Of a DNA stretch of 64,000 bases, positions 56,351 through 64,000 are shown piece after piece. The stretch comes from Chitinophaga costaii. Its GTDB lineage: Bacteria; Bacteroidota; Bacteroidia; Chitinophagales; Chitinophagaceae. Each line of letters begins with the position of its first letter. Within the stretch, counting starts at the first letter, position 1. A program made the position numbers and the translations under genes. The notes under the pieces were generated by a model, which saw only the letters and a list, made by a program, of their open reading frames with translations, did not search any database and had not been told where the DNA came from. The DNA is taken from NCBI RefSeq assembly GCF_900094705.1, contig NZ_FMAR01000004.1, positions 248,001 through 312,000 of the forward strand. Reading direction: 5' to 3'.

Positions 56351-57151
56351 TTATTCATACCTGACAAATTCCCCTTTCAGTACTGTTACCGCATTCCCTG
56401 TCATCAATACCCGGTCGCCAACGAGTTGTACCCGCATTTCTCCACCTCTGGCAGAAGCCTGGTATGCCCGGAAGTCTTTTTTGCCCAGCAAAGGTGCCCA
56501 GTAAGCCGCCAGGCAGCAGTGGGCCGATCCGGTTACCGGATCTTCATCGATGCCGATATGGCTGGCAAAAAAACGGGAGATAAAATCATATGGGGTGCCG
56601 GTCTTGCCCCTTGCAGTAATTACTACGCCTCCAGTGGCTTTAATCACGGTGAAATCTGGTTGTAATGTTTCCACTGCTTCGGCATTTTCCAGTTCCAGCA
56701 CATACCGGTCTCCATGGGAGCTTGCATGGACAATCCGGGCCGGTATGGCTTGTTGTATGGCCGAAGGTAACTCCACCGCTTTGCCGGGAGACACCGGGAA
56801 GTCTAAGGTAATAGCGCCATCCGCATCGCGGGAAGCCAGCAGCGTTCCGCTCAGGGTATGGAAGTGTATTGCATCCGGCAGGGCGGCCCTGCCAGTTTCC
56901 CAAAGCACATGCGCACTAGCCAGGGTGGCATGCCCGCATAGCGGTACTTCCGCGGTGGGCGTAAACCAGCGCAAATGGTAGCCATGCGCCTGTGGTACAA
57001 GAAATGCAGTTTCCGCGAGGTTATTCTCCGCTGCAATGGCCTGTAATGTAATATCCGGCAGCGGGGTTGTCAACAGGCATACTGCGGCAGGATTGCCCCT
57101 GAGCGGCGTGCTGGTGAAAGCATCTACCTGGTAAATAGGAAAAGGTTGCAT
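56351..57151 (-). CDS. PhzF-family isomerase
   Basis: 266 residues with the two-lobed PhzF fold. YQVDAFTSTPLRGNPAAVCLL and the catalytic-Glu motif NNLAETAFLV open the N-lobe; GHATLASAHVLWE follows; the C-lobe has the repeat DPVTGSAHCCLAAYW. PhzF proteins catalyse isomerisations such as that of trans-2,3-dihydro-3-hydroxyanthranilate in phenazine synthesis, but most homologues, as here without other phenazine genes, have unknown substrates. It is convergent with the Nudix-like regulator gene. Confidence 0.92.
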   Translation of the reverse strand: MQPFPIYQVDAFTSTPLRGNPAAVCLLTTPLPDITLQAIAAENNLAETAFLVPQAHGYHLRWFTPTAEVPLCGHATLASAHVLWETGRAALPDAIHFHTLSGTLLASRDADGAITLDFPVSPGKAVELPSAIQQAIPARIVHASSHGDRYVLELENAEAVETLQPDFTVIKATGGVVITARGKTGTPYDFISRFFASHIGIDEDPVTGSAHCCLAAYWAPLLGKKDFRAYQASARGGEMRVQLVGDRVLMTGNAVTVLKGEFVRYE

Positions 57152-57245
57152 AGTCGTTTCATTTTTACAAAAATGATTAAAGTCTTTGAAATAAAACAGA
57201 TGCAGTTTTAGCGTTTTATGACCAGATCAGATGAAGTGAAGGCAT

Positions 57246-57278
57246 AAAAAAAGCGGCCATTTTGTGGCAGCTTTTTTT
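57246..57278. terminator. Bidirectional terminator hairpin
   Basis: A-run, GCgGCCA / TGGCaGC stem with a 5-nt loop, then a T-run, located between the PhzF gene and the large hybrid kinase gene; it fits the end of the kinase transcript on the minus strand. Confidence 0.7.
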
Positions 57279-57400
57279 ATGAAAATTTTTTGGGGTGTTC
57301 CTTTTTTAGCCATGTCGGTTAGTGGTTATTCGGCTGCCTGCAATGCTTTGATGGGTTGTATATTGCACCATTTTTGCGGTGCACATCTATTAATCTCTTG

Positions 57401-60400
57401 CTATTCGTATAGCCATACCCGTAATAGCGATATTAGTTGGTCTACATCCACTGGTTTGGAAATGTAGTCTGATGCACCGGCTTCAATACATTTTTCCCGG
57501 TCGCCATTCATGGTTTTGGCAGTAACTGCCAGCACGGGAAGCCCTTTAAAGCGTTGTTGCTGGCGGATATTCCGGATGGCAGTGTAGCCATCCATTTCTG
57601 GCATCATCATGTCCATGAGAACAATGTCTACCTGCGGATATTTTTCCAGCTGGGCTAATGCTTCCTTCCCATCCAGCGCAGAGATGATCTTCATCTTGTG
57701 TTGTTCCAGCGCCTTGGTAAGGGAGAAGATATTGCGTACATCGTCGTCGGCTATGAGAACGGTTTTGCCTTCCAGCGCTTCCTTTATAGTAGCGTGGCGG
57801 CTGGTAGTGCTTTTGTACAGGTCGTTTTTTTCCTGGATAAGATGGAGAAACAGCGCTACTTCATCCAGGATGCGCTGGTAGGAGTGGGCTGTTTTTACCA
57901 CGATGCTATCCGCGTATTGCTTGATCTGGTTTTCTTCCGATTTGGAAAGGTTGCGGCCCGTGAAAATGATAATAGGCAGGTTTTCCAGGCCAGGGTTTTG
58001 TTTAATAGGCTCCAGGGCGTCATACGCCTGCTTGTCGGTGAGTGTCATGTCCAGGATCACACAGTTTACATCCGGATCTTGCAGCCGGATAATGCTTTCC
58101 TTAATGTCATGTGTAATCTCCGTTTGTACATCAAAAGAGGCAAGAAAATAAGAAAGGGCTTTTGCATGTTTAATATTTTCTTCCACGATCAGCACCTTCT
58201 TTGGATTATGACTTAGCACGTCTTCCAGTTTCTGGAAAATTTCCTGCATACGTTCTATGTTGAAAGGCTTGGTAGAAAAATCTACAGCACCTTTCTGCAG
58301 GCTTTCCCGTTTCACCTCCATGGAACTCATAATGTGTACCGGTATGTGGCGGGTTTGCGGGTTTTCCTTTAATTCCGCCATCACTTCCCATCCGTCTTTT
58401 ATGGGCAATACAATATCGAGCAGAATAGCGGCGGGTTTGTATTGCAAAGCCATTTCCATGGCCAGGTCGCCACGCACTGATACCAGGCCCTTGAAGCCCC
58501 GTTGGTGAGTAAAGTCCAGCAAGGCATGTGCGAATGGCGTATCGTCTTCCACGATCAGCACAATAGTGTCATTTGCTTGGAGGTTGTCGCGATCGTCTGG
58601 TATATCCTGCGGTATAACCTTGGCCGTAAGTCGGGGCGTGGGAACGTCATGGGTAGGATATGCTATGGACGCAGGCACCGGCACCATGGGTGTGCTGGCC
58701 GGAGAAGCCGATGGGGTAAAGGCGTTGGCTTCCCAGGGTTTGTTCAAAGGAATGATCAGGCTGAATTCACTGCCTTCATTTATCACACTATGCAGGTGTA
58801 TTTCTCCATTCAGTAACTTGGCCAGTTCCCGGCTAATAGACAGTCCCAGGCCCGTGCCGCCATATTTTCGGCGGGTGCTGCCGTCTGCCTGTTGGAAAGC
58901 TTCAAAGATCACGGATTGTTTATCTATAGGTACGCCAATGCCTGTGTCGCGTACAGACATTTTTACGCTATTTGCGTCGCCTGCGAGAGAGGCAAATTGC
59001 AGGGTCACGCTGCCTGCGGCGGTAAATTTGAGGGCGTTAGATATCAGGTTTTTCAGGATCTGTTCCAACCGCATTTTATCCGTCTCTATGAGAGAAGGTA
59101 ATAAGGGGTCTATATCAACATTAAATTCCAATCCTTTTTCGCGGGCAATGGGGGTAAAGAGCGACTGCATATCTGCCGCGATAACCTTCACCGGCACTTC
59201 GTTGTATTCCAATTCCATTTTGCCGGACTCAATGCGGGAAAGGTCTAGTATCTCGTCGATCAGGTTTAGCAGGCCTTTGCCAGAACTCAGGATGACCTCT
59301 GCAGATTCTACCTGGTCGGAGGAAAGGTTGCCTTCATTGTTTTCAGCAATGAGCCGGCTTAACAGCAATATGGAGTTCAGTGGTGTACGCAGTTCGTGCG
59401 ACATATTTGCAAGAAACTCCGATTTATAGCGGGTGCTTAATTCCAGTTCTTCTGCCTTCCGTTGTATTTCCAGGTTACGCTCCAGGATCACCTGGTTGCG
59501 GTCTTGCAGCAGTTTAGAACGTTCTTCCAGTTCCCGGTTAGCTTGTTGCAGTTCTTCCTGTTGTACCTTCAATTCTTCTTCAGACGTTTGCAATTTCTGG
59601 GTCTGCATTTCCAGTTCTGCATTGATGTTTTCCAATTCGGAGTGTTGGGATTGCAGCTCCTCAGACTGCGCCTGGGTTTCTTCCAGCAATTCCTGCATGC
59701 GGTTACGGTTTTCAGCGGCTACGATTACCAAACCAATATTATGCGACACGTTTTGCAGGAAGATAAGGTCGTTGTCGGAGAAAGGGGTGAGGGAAGCAAT
59801 TTCCAGCACACCTTTCACCTGGCGTTCGTAAAAAATGGGATATACGATCAGGTGGCGGGGTGTAAGGTCTCCACCAGCAATGCTCACGTGAATATCAGCC
59901 GGTTCAATATTATCGAGACGGATTACTTCTCCATTCAGGGCGCATTGGCCAGCAAGGCCTTCGCCCAGGCGTAGCGGGCGATCACGCACTGTTTTATCTA
60001 GCGCATAACCAGCGGAGAGGTGAAGTAATTCATCATTATTAACCAGGTACAGCCCACCGGCAATGCCGTGTATATATACTGTTACAAACTCTACGATCTG
60101 GGAGGCTAAGAATTGCACATCTTTTTCGCCCACCATTTTATTATTAAGATTAGCCACCCCGGTTTGCAACCATTCTTTATTAGCCAGTTGGGTAAAAGAG
60201 GTTTCCAGGGAGTTGGCCATGGCATTCAACGCTACACTCACATTACCCAGCGCATCCGATTCCATGTCGCTTACCCGGACGGCGTAGTTTCCGCCTGCAA
60301 TACTTGAAGCAATTTCCCGGATAATGCCAATTCGGCGGGCAATATCCATATCTTTCTTTTGCAGGGCACCCTGCATTTTTTCTTTCTCGTCGAAGTCGCG

Positions 60401-61006
60401 TTTTACCCGGCTATAAAAGAAAATGGTGATGAGTAAAGAAAGGATGGCAGCCAGGATGATAAAAGCGGGGGTGTAGAGGGCAAATTTCCGCATTTGTTCC
60501 GTGCGCTGCACCATAAGGCGTTGTTCGCGGCTCTCCATGGTGCTTACAATTCCCCGCACGCTGTCCATGAACATTTTGCTTTTTCGCAGACTGTCGATGC
60601 TCAGCGGCCTGCCTGCCCGGTGTTCTTGCATCATCGCCAGCTGAAGGGCTGAGAGCTGGTTTATGACCAGTAATAATTGGTTGGCACTCACCGTTTGCGG
60701 TGGGTTGTCGCTGGTAAGGTCGCTTACTTTCCGGATATTGGCGCGGGCGCTATCAAAAGCACCATAAAAAGGTTCCAGGTATTGGTCGTCGCCGGTGAGC
60801 AGAAAACCTCGCTGTCCAGTTTCGGCTCCTTCCACATAATTCTTAACATGGTCCAGGCCTATCGTCACCTGGTTGGTGTGATCCACCCAGAAAGCACTGC
60901 GCAGCAGGTGCTGGATACTGGTGTAGGAAGCTATAGAACTCATTAGCAATAGCAATAAAGACAAACCAAAGCCGATAAGTAAGTTGCGCTTAAAAGTGCT
61001 GTTCAT
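57401..61006 (-). CDS. Hybrid histidine kinase CHASE3-HAMP-GAF-HisKA-HATPase-REC-REC-REC
   Basis: 1201 residues from the ATG at 61006, which starts the first membrane helix (FKRNLLIGFGLSLLLLLMSS); 40 upstream codons are open but not membrane-like. Order: helix, CHASE3 sensor (VEGAETGQRGFLLTGDD), second helix, HAMP, GAF (about 325-475), long coiled coil, HisKA (FLANMSHELRTPLNS), HATPase_c (GGTGLGLSIS), then three receivers with phospho-acceptors in AAILLDIVLP, CVILDMTLT and IVLMDMMMPEMDG. No output domain is attached, so it must signal to an unlinked partner. Such chains integrate an extracytoplasmic and a cytoplasmic ligand. Confidence 0.93.
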   Translation of the reverse strand: MNSTFKRNLLIGFGLSLLLLLMSSIASYTSIQHLLRSAFWVDHTNQVTIGLDHVKNYVEGAETGQRGFLLTGDDQYLEPFYGAFDSARANIRKVSDLTSDNPPQTVSANQLLLVINQLSALQLAMMQEHRAGRPLSIDSLRKSKMFMDSVRGIVSTMESREQRLMVQRTEQMRKFALYTPAFIILAAILSLLITIFFYSRVKRDFDEKEKMQGALQKKDMDIARRIGIIREIASSIAGGNYAVRVSDMESDALGNVSVALNAMANSLETSFTQLANKEWLQTGVANLNNKMVGEKDVQFLASQIVEFVTVYIHGIAGGLYLVNNDELLHLSAGYALDKTVRDRPLRLGEGLAGQCALNGEVIRLDNIEPADIHVSIAGGDLTPRHLIVYPIFYERQVKGVLEIASLTPFSDNDLIFLQNVSHNIGLVIVAAENRNRMQELLEETQAQSEELQSQHSELENINAELEMQTQKLQTSEEELKVQQEELQQANRELEERSKLLQDRNQVILERNLEIQRKAEELELSTRYKSEFLANMSHELRTPLNSILLLSRLIAENNEGNLSSDQVESAEVILSSGKGLLNLIDEILDLSRIESGKMELEYNEVPVKVIAADMQSLFTPIAREKGLEFNVDIDPLLPSLIETDKMRLEQILKNLISNALKFTAAGSVTLQFASLAGDANSVKMSVRDTGIGVPIDKQSVIFEAFQQADGSTRRKYGGTGLGLSISRELAKLLNGEIHLHSVINEGSEFSLIIPLNKPWEANAFTPSASPASTPMVPVPASIAYPTHDVPTPRLTAKVIPQDIPDDRDNLQANDTIVLIVEDDTPFAHALLDFTHQRGFKGLVSVRGDLAMEMALQYKPAAILLDIVLPIKDGWEVMAELKENPQTRHIPVHIMSSMEVKRESLQKGAVDFSTKPFNIERMQEIFQKLEDVLSHNPKKVLIVEENIKHAKALSYFLASFDVQTEITHDIKESIIRLQDPDVNCVILDMTLTDKQAYDALEPIKQNPGLENLPIIIFTGRNLSKSEENQIKQYADSIVVKTAHSYQRILDEVALFLHLIQEKNDLYKSTTSRHATIKEALEGKTVLIADDDVRNIFSLTKALEQHKMKIISALDGKEALAQLEKYPQVDIVLMDMMMPEMDGYTAIRNIRQQQRFKGLPVLAVTAKTMNGDREKCIEAGASDYISKPVDVDQLISLLRVWLYE

Positions 61007-61264
61007 TTGAACCGTATAATTTTTTAAAATTCGATGCTTAAGTATAGGGGGCCTACTATTGGCCGGATTTTTTAAAGTAAGTACAACATGAAAACTTGCG
61101 CTTAAAGGTAAAATCCACTTCCTCAAATTCCAAATGGATATGGCAGCTCATTAGCACTCATGTTTTAAAGCATGCATCGATCTTGCGGGATGGCACAAGC
61201 TGGCAGCAGGCTATTTACGCATATCAAGCGGAGACAGCCGCAAAAATAATGCCTCTTCCTATAT

Positions 61265-61312
61265 AAAAAAAGCCGCCAGTCTCCCCGGAGAATATACGGG
61301 ATGACTAGCGGC
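61265..61312 (-). terminator. Intrinsic terminator
   Basis: On the minus strand: GCCGCtAGTC / GACTgGCGGC with a long inner loop, followed by a T-run, 30 bp after the stop of the small secreted protein gene. Confidence 0.65.
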
Positions 61313-61341
61313 CTTGACCGTTCTTTACAGTAGCAGGGTGC

Positions 61342-61536
61342 TTATGGTTTTTGCATCATGCTGTCATTACTCATTTTCTTGTGCATGTGGTTTTTGGTTT
61401 TATGTACGGTTGAATCCGAACTTTCCCACATCTTTTTAGCTTTGTGTTTCATCTTGGTACTGTCTTGGGCGGCTACGCTAAAGGTGCTACCTATGGCCAG
61501 CAACAAGGCCAGGGAGAGGAATTTGGTGTGCTTCAT
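61342..61536 (-). CDS. Small secreted basic protein (64 aa)
   Basis: 64 residues: signal peptide MKHTKFLSLALLLAIGSTFSVAAQ, then a 40-residue mature part rich in Lys, Met and His (DSTKMKHKAKKMWESSD, KNHMHKKMSNDSMMQKP). No known domain. The Met/His content suggests metal binding, but this is only a composition argument. Single gene with its own terminator. Confidence 0.7.
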   Translation of the reverse strand: MKHTKFLSLALLLAIGSTFSVAAQDSTKMKHKAKKMWESSDSTVHKTKNHMHKKMSNDSMMQKP

Positions 61537-62057
61537 AATGCTTGTTTTTACAGGTTTAAAGTTTATATGATAGAAAATTACAAACTCTATGGACGTAAGA
61601 AAATTGATTTTACTGACTTTTTATTTGGAGCAACCTAGCGGTAAGCTGGCATTGGGTGATGTTACTATGTTTTTATATACAAACTGCATAAACCCTGCGC
61701 AGGTGTAGGATTTGATGCATTTTTTTTCTTATCAGGCTTATCATGCTAAGTTTACATTTCTTACATATTTTTTTAATATAACATTATCATAATCAATATA
61801 TTGTAGAGTGGGGATTGTGGTGGGGATGAGGCTCCCCGGAAAGTACTATTTGCTGACCTTTATACCGATTGTTGGACAGGAATCCTGCCGGAGTACTCCT
61901 ATATATATGGCGAGGAAAATCCTTTAGCTGCTGCATGGGCGCAAATACCGGCATGGCATAGTTCTTGGCTCTTTTTTTTACGTAAACGCGTTTTCTCTTA
62001 TTTATTATCGCAGCGAATGTTCACATTTACCTTCGTAACCCAAAAAACTAAAAAGTC
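61537..62057. other. Intergenic region upstream of the KGG gene
   Basis: About 520 bp, very AT-rich in the middle, without a coding frame. TACCTTCG (about 62029-62036) is a near-match to the -7 box for the KGG gene. Confidence 0.45.
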
Positions 62058-62345
62058 ATGAATAACAGTAATGTAGGTACACATCAGCATGTAAGTAAAA
62101 CATCACATCGTGGATTTGCGGCGATGGATCCTGAAAAACAAAAAGCAATAGCAAGCAAGGGCGGCCAGGCTGCACATGCCAAAGGAACTGCTCATCAATT
62201 CGATTCGGAAGAAGCACGCGCCGCTGGTCGCAAGGGCGGTATGGCCGTTAGCCGCGACTCCCGTCATATGGCGGAAATAGGTCGTAAAGGCGGAGAAGCA
62301 GCACACCAGAACAGGAAAAAAAGACAATCTACCGACCAGCAATAA
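62058..62345 (+). CDS. KGG-repeat stress-induced protein (GsiB/Con-10-like)
   Basis: 95-residue hydrophilic protein with three repeats of the KGG type: AIASKGGQAAH, AAGRKGGMAVS and EIGRKGGEAAH. Such proteins, first seen in Bacillus GsiB and fungal Con-10, are disordered and accumulate in stationary phase, desiccation or heat. The N-terminus (MNNSNVGTHQHVSK) and the basic C-terminus (RKKRQSTD) are outside the repeats. The start has an A-rich leader instead of a Shine-Dalgarno sequence, as usual in Bacteroidota. Confidence 0.9.
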   Translation: MNNSNVGTHQHVSKTSHRGFAAMDPEKQKAIASKGGQAAHAKGTAHQFDSEEARAAGRKGGMAVSRDSRHMAEIGRKGGEAAHQNRKKRQSTDQQ

Positions 62346-62352
62346 CTTTTTA

Positions 62353-62414
62353 TAAGTCACTACCTGAATTATTTTGCAATTATTGTGTAAGTAAATGGGT
62401 AGTGACTTACTTTT
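62353..62414 (+). terminator. Terminator with long loop after the KGG gene
   Basis: Perfect 12-bp stem TAAGTCACTACC / GGTAGTGACTTA separated by 33 nt and followed by CTTTTTG, starting 8 bp after the stop. Confidence 0.6.
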
Positions 62415-62415
62415 T

Positions 62416-62799
62416 GCCCGGGTATATTATTGGTGCTTTTTAACACTATGTTTTCTTGCCGGCAATTCTAAAAATATTGGGTAGTTTTTGTTGCAGTAAC
62501 CAGCACTAATTAAAATTTTGTGCTGTGGCAGTTTGAACCTATAGCAAAACATTTCCATGCACATTATACCAAGCTGTTGGGTAATGCTGGGAAGAATTCT
62601 CCACAAATTTCTACAATGGAGCTCGCTTGGAATTAAACAGGAGCGCAGCTATGGCCTGATGTGGCAGGTAAATATTATCTAACCCTTTCTTGCCTGGCTA
62701 ACTGTAAATAAATACGTTAATGCATTTTCCCAGTTTATTTATTGCATAAAAATACCGGAAGGATATTCCCCCCGGTCCTTTTTAGCTTAAATGGTGCTG
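62416..62799. other. Intergenic region, no gene seen
   Basis: About 385 bp between the KGG terminator and the end of the old-yellow-enzyme gene. A 41-codon plus-strand frame at 62557-62682 has no recognisable features. Confidence 0.45.
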
Positions 62800-63861
62800 T
62801 TAAAGTTTAGCGCGATCGTATTGAATAGGCCATTTTATATCATCACCCAGCGCCTTTGCCGCATATAGCGGGAAGTAGGGATTGCGCAGCAGTTCCCGCG
62901 CCATGATGATAAGGTCTGCTTTACCTTCCTGCAAAATGGACTCAGCCTGTTCGGCAGTAGTGATCATGCCTACTGCACCAGTGAGAATGCCCACTTTGCG
63001 CACCAGGTCTGCAAATGGTACCTGGTATCCAGGGCCAATGGGAATTTTTGCTGTAGGGAGGTTGCCACCGGAAGAACAGTCTATTACATGTACTCCTTTA
63101 TTTTTGAGGATAGCAGCAAGATTCACGGAGTCTTCCGCCGTCCAGCCGCCTTCTGCCCAATCGGTAGCAGAAATGCGTACAAAAAGCGGATGGTCTGCCG
63201 GCCATGATTGCTGAACAGCATCCACTACTTCCAGCAGCAACCGGATACGGTTTTCAAAACTGCCACCGTAATCATCGTGACGTTCATTGCTGAAAGGGGA
63301 TAAAAATTCATGTAGCAGGTATCCATGAGCTGCATGTATTTCCACCACCTGAAATCCTGCTTTCAGCGCGCGTGCTGCCGACTGCCGGAAGGCATCCGTA
63401 ATGCGGGCTATGCCGGCCAGGTCCAGGGCCATGGGTACGGGATAATTGTCTTTAAATGGTACCGCGCTCGGTGCGTCCGGCACCCAGCCGCCTTCGAGTT
63501 CCGGTACCTTGCTATTGCCTTCCCAGGGTCGCATGGTACTGGCTTTGCGGCCAGCATGTGCCAGTTGTATACCAGCCACCGCGCCTTGATCTTTTATAAA
63601 ATTAGTAATACGTTGTAGGTATTCAATATGGTCATCTTTCCAGATACCCAGGTCGTGCGACGTAATGCGCCCTTCGGGCAATACGGCGGCTGCTTCTGTG
63701 AGTATTAGGCCGGCCCCACCTACTGCGCGGCTACCCAGGTGCACCAAATGCCAGTCGTTGGCAAATCCATCATAGCTGGAGTACTCACACATAGGTGATA
63801 CTACCACCCGGTTTTTCAATGTAACGGAACCTATCGTTAAGGGAGAAAATAATTTTGACAT
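62800..63861 (-). CDS. NADH:flavin oxidoreductase, old yellow enzyme family (YqjM-like)
   Basis: 353-residue FMN-binding ene-reductase. The N-terminus has VVVSPMCEYSSYDG with the redox-tuning Cys of the YqjM branch; GIQLAHAGRKAS carries the Gln/His substrate contacts; HAAHGYLLHEFLSPFSNERHD and GGSFENRIRLLLEVV are the family signature. It reduces activated C=C bonds (enones, nitro compounds) with NAD(P)H and may serve in oxidative or electrophile stress. Single gene. Confidence 0.94.
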   Translation of the reverse strand: MSKLFSPLTIGSVTLKNRVVVSPMCEYSSYDGFANDWHLVHLGSRAVGGAGLILTEAAAVLPEGRITSHDLGIWKDDHIEYLQRITNFIKDQGAVAGIQLAHAGRKASTMRPWEGNSKVPELEGGWVPDAPSAVPFKDNYPVPMALDLAGIARITDAFRQSAARALKAGFQVVEIHAAHGYLLHEFLSPFSNERHDDYGGSFENRIRLLLEVVDAVQQSWPADHPLFVRISATDWAEGGWTAEDSVNLAAILKNKGVHVIDCSSGGNLPTAKIPIGPGYQVPFADLVRKVGILTGAVGMITTAEQAESILQEGKADLIIMARELLRNPYFPLYAAKALGDDIKWPIQYDRAKL

Positions 63862-63954
63862 CCGGTTTTATTTTTTTTATAAAGTAATGCGGTACAAGGT
63901 ACGAAGTCTTCACAAAACGATCAGCGTATCATGTTCATTGTAAAGTACATTACC

Positions 63955-63962
63955 TACTTTTG
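63955..63962 (+). promoter_or_regulatory. Candidate -7 promoter element TACTTTTG
   Basis: Exact TAnnTTTG match, but only 5 bp before the ATG at 63968, so the transcript would be leaderless or the match may be fortuitous. Confidence 0.3.
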
Positions 63963-63967
63963 TTTTC

Positions 63968-64000
63968 ATGAAAAAAGCCTTGCTACTTTTATGGATCATC
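63968..64000 (+). CDS. Start of an exported protein (cut by window edge)
   Basis: Eleven codons, MKKALLLLWII, a typical signal-peptide start; the rest lies beyond the window. Confidence 0.5.
   Translation, partial: MKKALLLLWII

Noticed and set aside
62557..62682. 41-codon plus-strand frame before the old-yellow-enzyme gene
   Set aside because: No recognisable features and no promoter; likely chance.

Overview
The window is a stretch of Bacteroidota chromosome, most likely family Chitinophagaceae (Chitinophaga or a relative). Supporting signs: roughly balanced GC, A-rich starts without Shine-Dalgarno sequences, several promoters of the Bacteroidota type (TTG ... TAnnTTTG), a family-typical outer-membrane beta-barrel protein, RND pumps with matching TolC proteins, a GH5 enzyme with a carbohydrate-binding module, large hybrid sensor kinases, a split transketolase and a KGG-repeat stress protein. 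No tRNA, rRNA, CRISPR array, phage or insertion sequence was seen. Gene content is mostly chromosomal core and metabolism.

Layout. 0-10 kb: a spondin-domain lipoprotein (cut by the left edge) diverges from a GH5 glycosidase, followed by a CPA1 Na+/H+ antiporter, a glycerophosphodiester phosphodiesterase, a small lipoprotein, a sterol-desaturase-like protein, and a ThuA / PfkB-kinase pair. 10-18 kb: a signalling block with a PAS histidine kinase, an orphan receiver, an NtrC-type sigma-54 activator and a PAS-PAS-PAS hybrid kinase. 18-22 kb: an L-fucose oxidation operon (FucP permease, mutarotase, lactonase-type amidohydrolase, dehydrogenase) and a sugar isomerase/epimerase. 22.7-27.2 kb: gpmA, a tiny lipoprotein, a 1.1 kb non-coding region, and a membrane histidine kinase converging on a LuxR-type response regulator. 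27.4-32.2 kb: galT, transaldolase, split transketolase and a HAD phosphatase (sugar-phosphate metabolism). 32-39.9 kb: a TolB-like propeller, a fibre-like surface protein, an SPFH/zinc-ribbon pair, an M1 peptidase and a DUF2750 protein. 40-52.5 kb: two RND efflux systems back to back, a heavy-metal type (with a PII-like DUF190 protein) on the minus strand and an HAE1/AcrB type on the plus strand. 52.8-64 kb: an outer-membrane beta-barrel protein, a Nudix-like transcription regulator with a degenerate catalytic box, PhzF, a 1201-residue CHASE3/GAF hybrid kinase with three receivers, two small stress or secreted proteins, an old-yellow-enzyme homologue, and the first codons of an exported protein.

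The most notable signal not explained by genes is a 20-bp dyad, YTGTAG-N8-CTACAR, found three times in the non-coding DNA around the kinase/LuxR-regulator pair (23995, 24355, 26924). Two copies sit at the same distance (30.5 bp, centre to first base) from a Bacteroidota-like -7 element. One of those would drive a short minus-strand RNA ending in a clear intrinsic terminator. This looks like an undescribed small regulon for that two-component system. Several short gene remnants also show local gene decay (5.7 kb, 7.8-8.2 kb, 10.3 kb and perhaps 33.3 kb).
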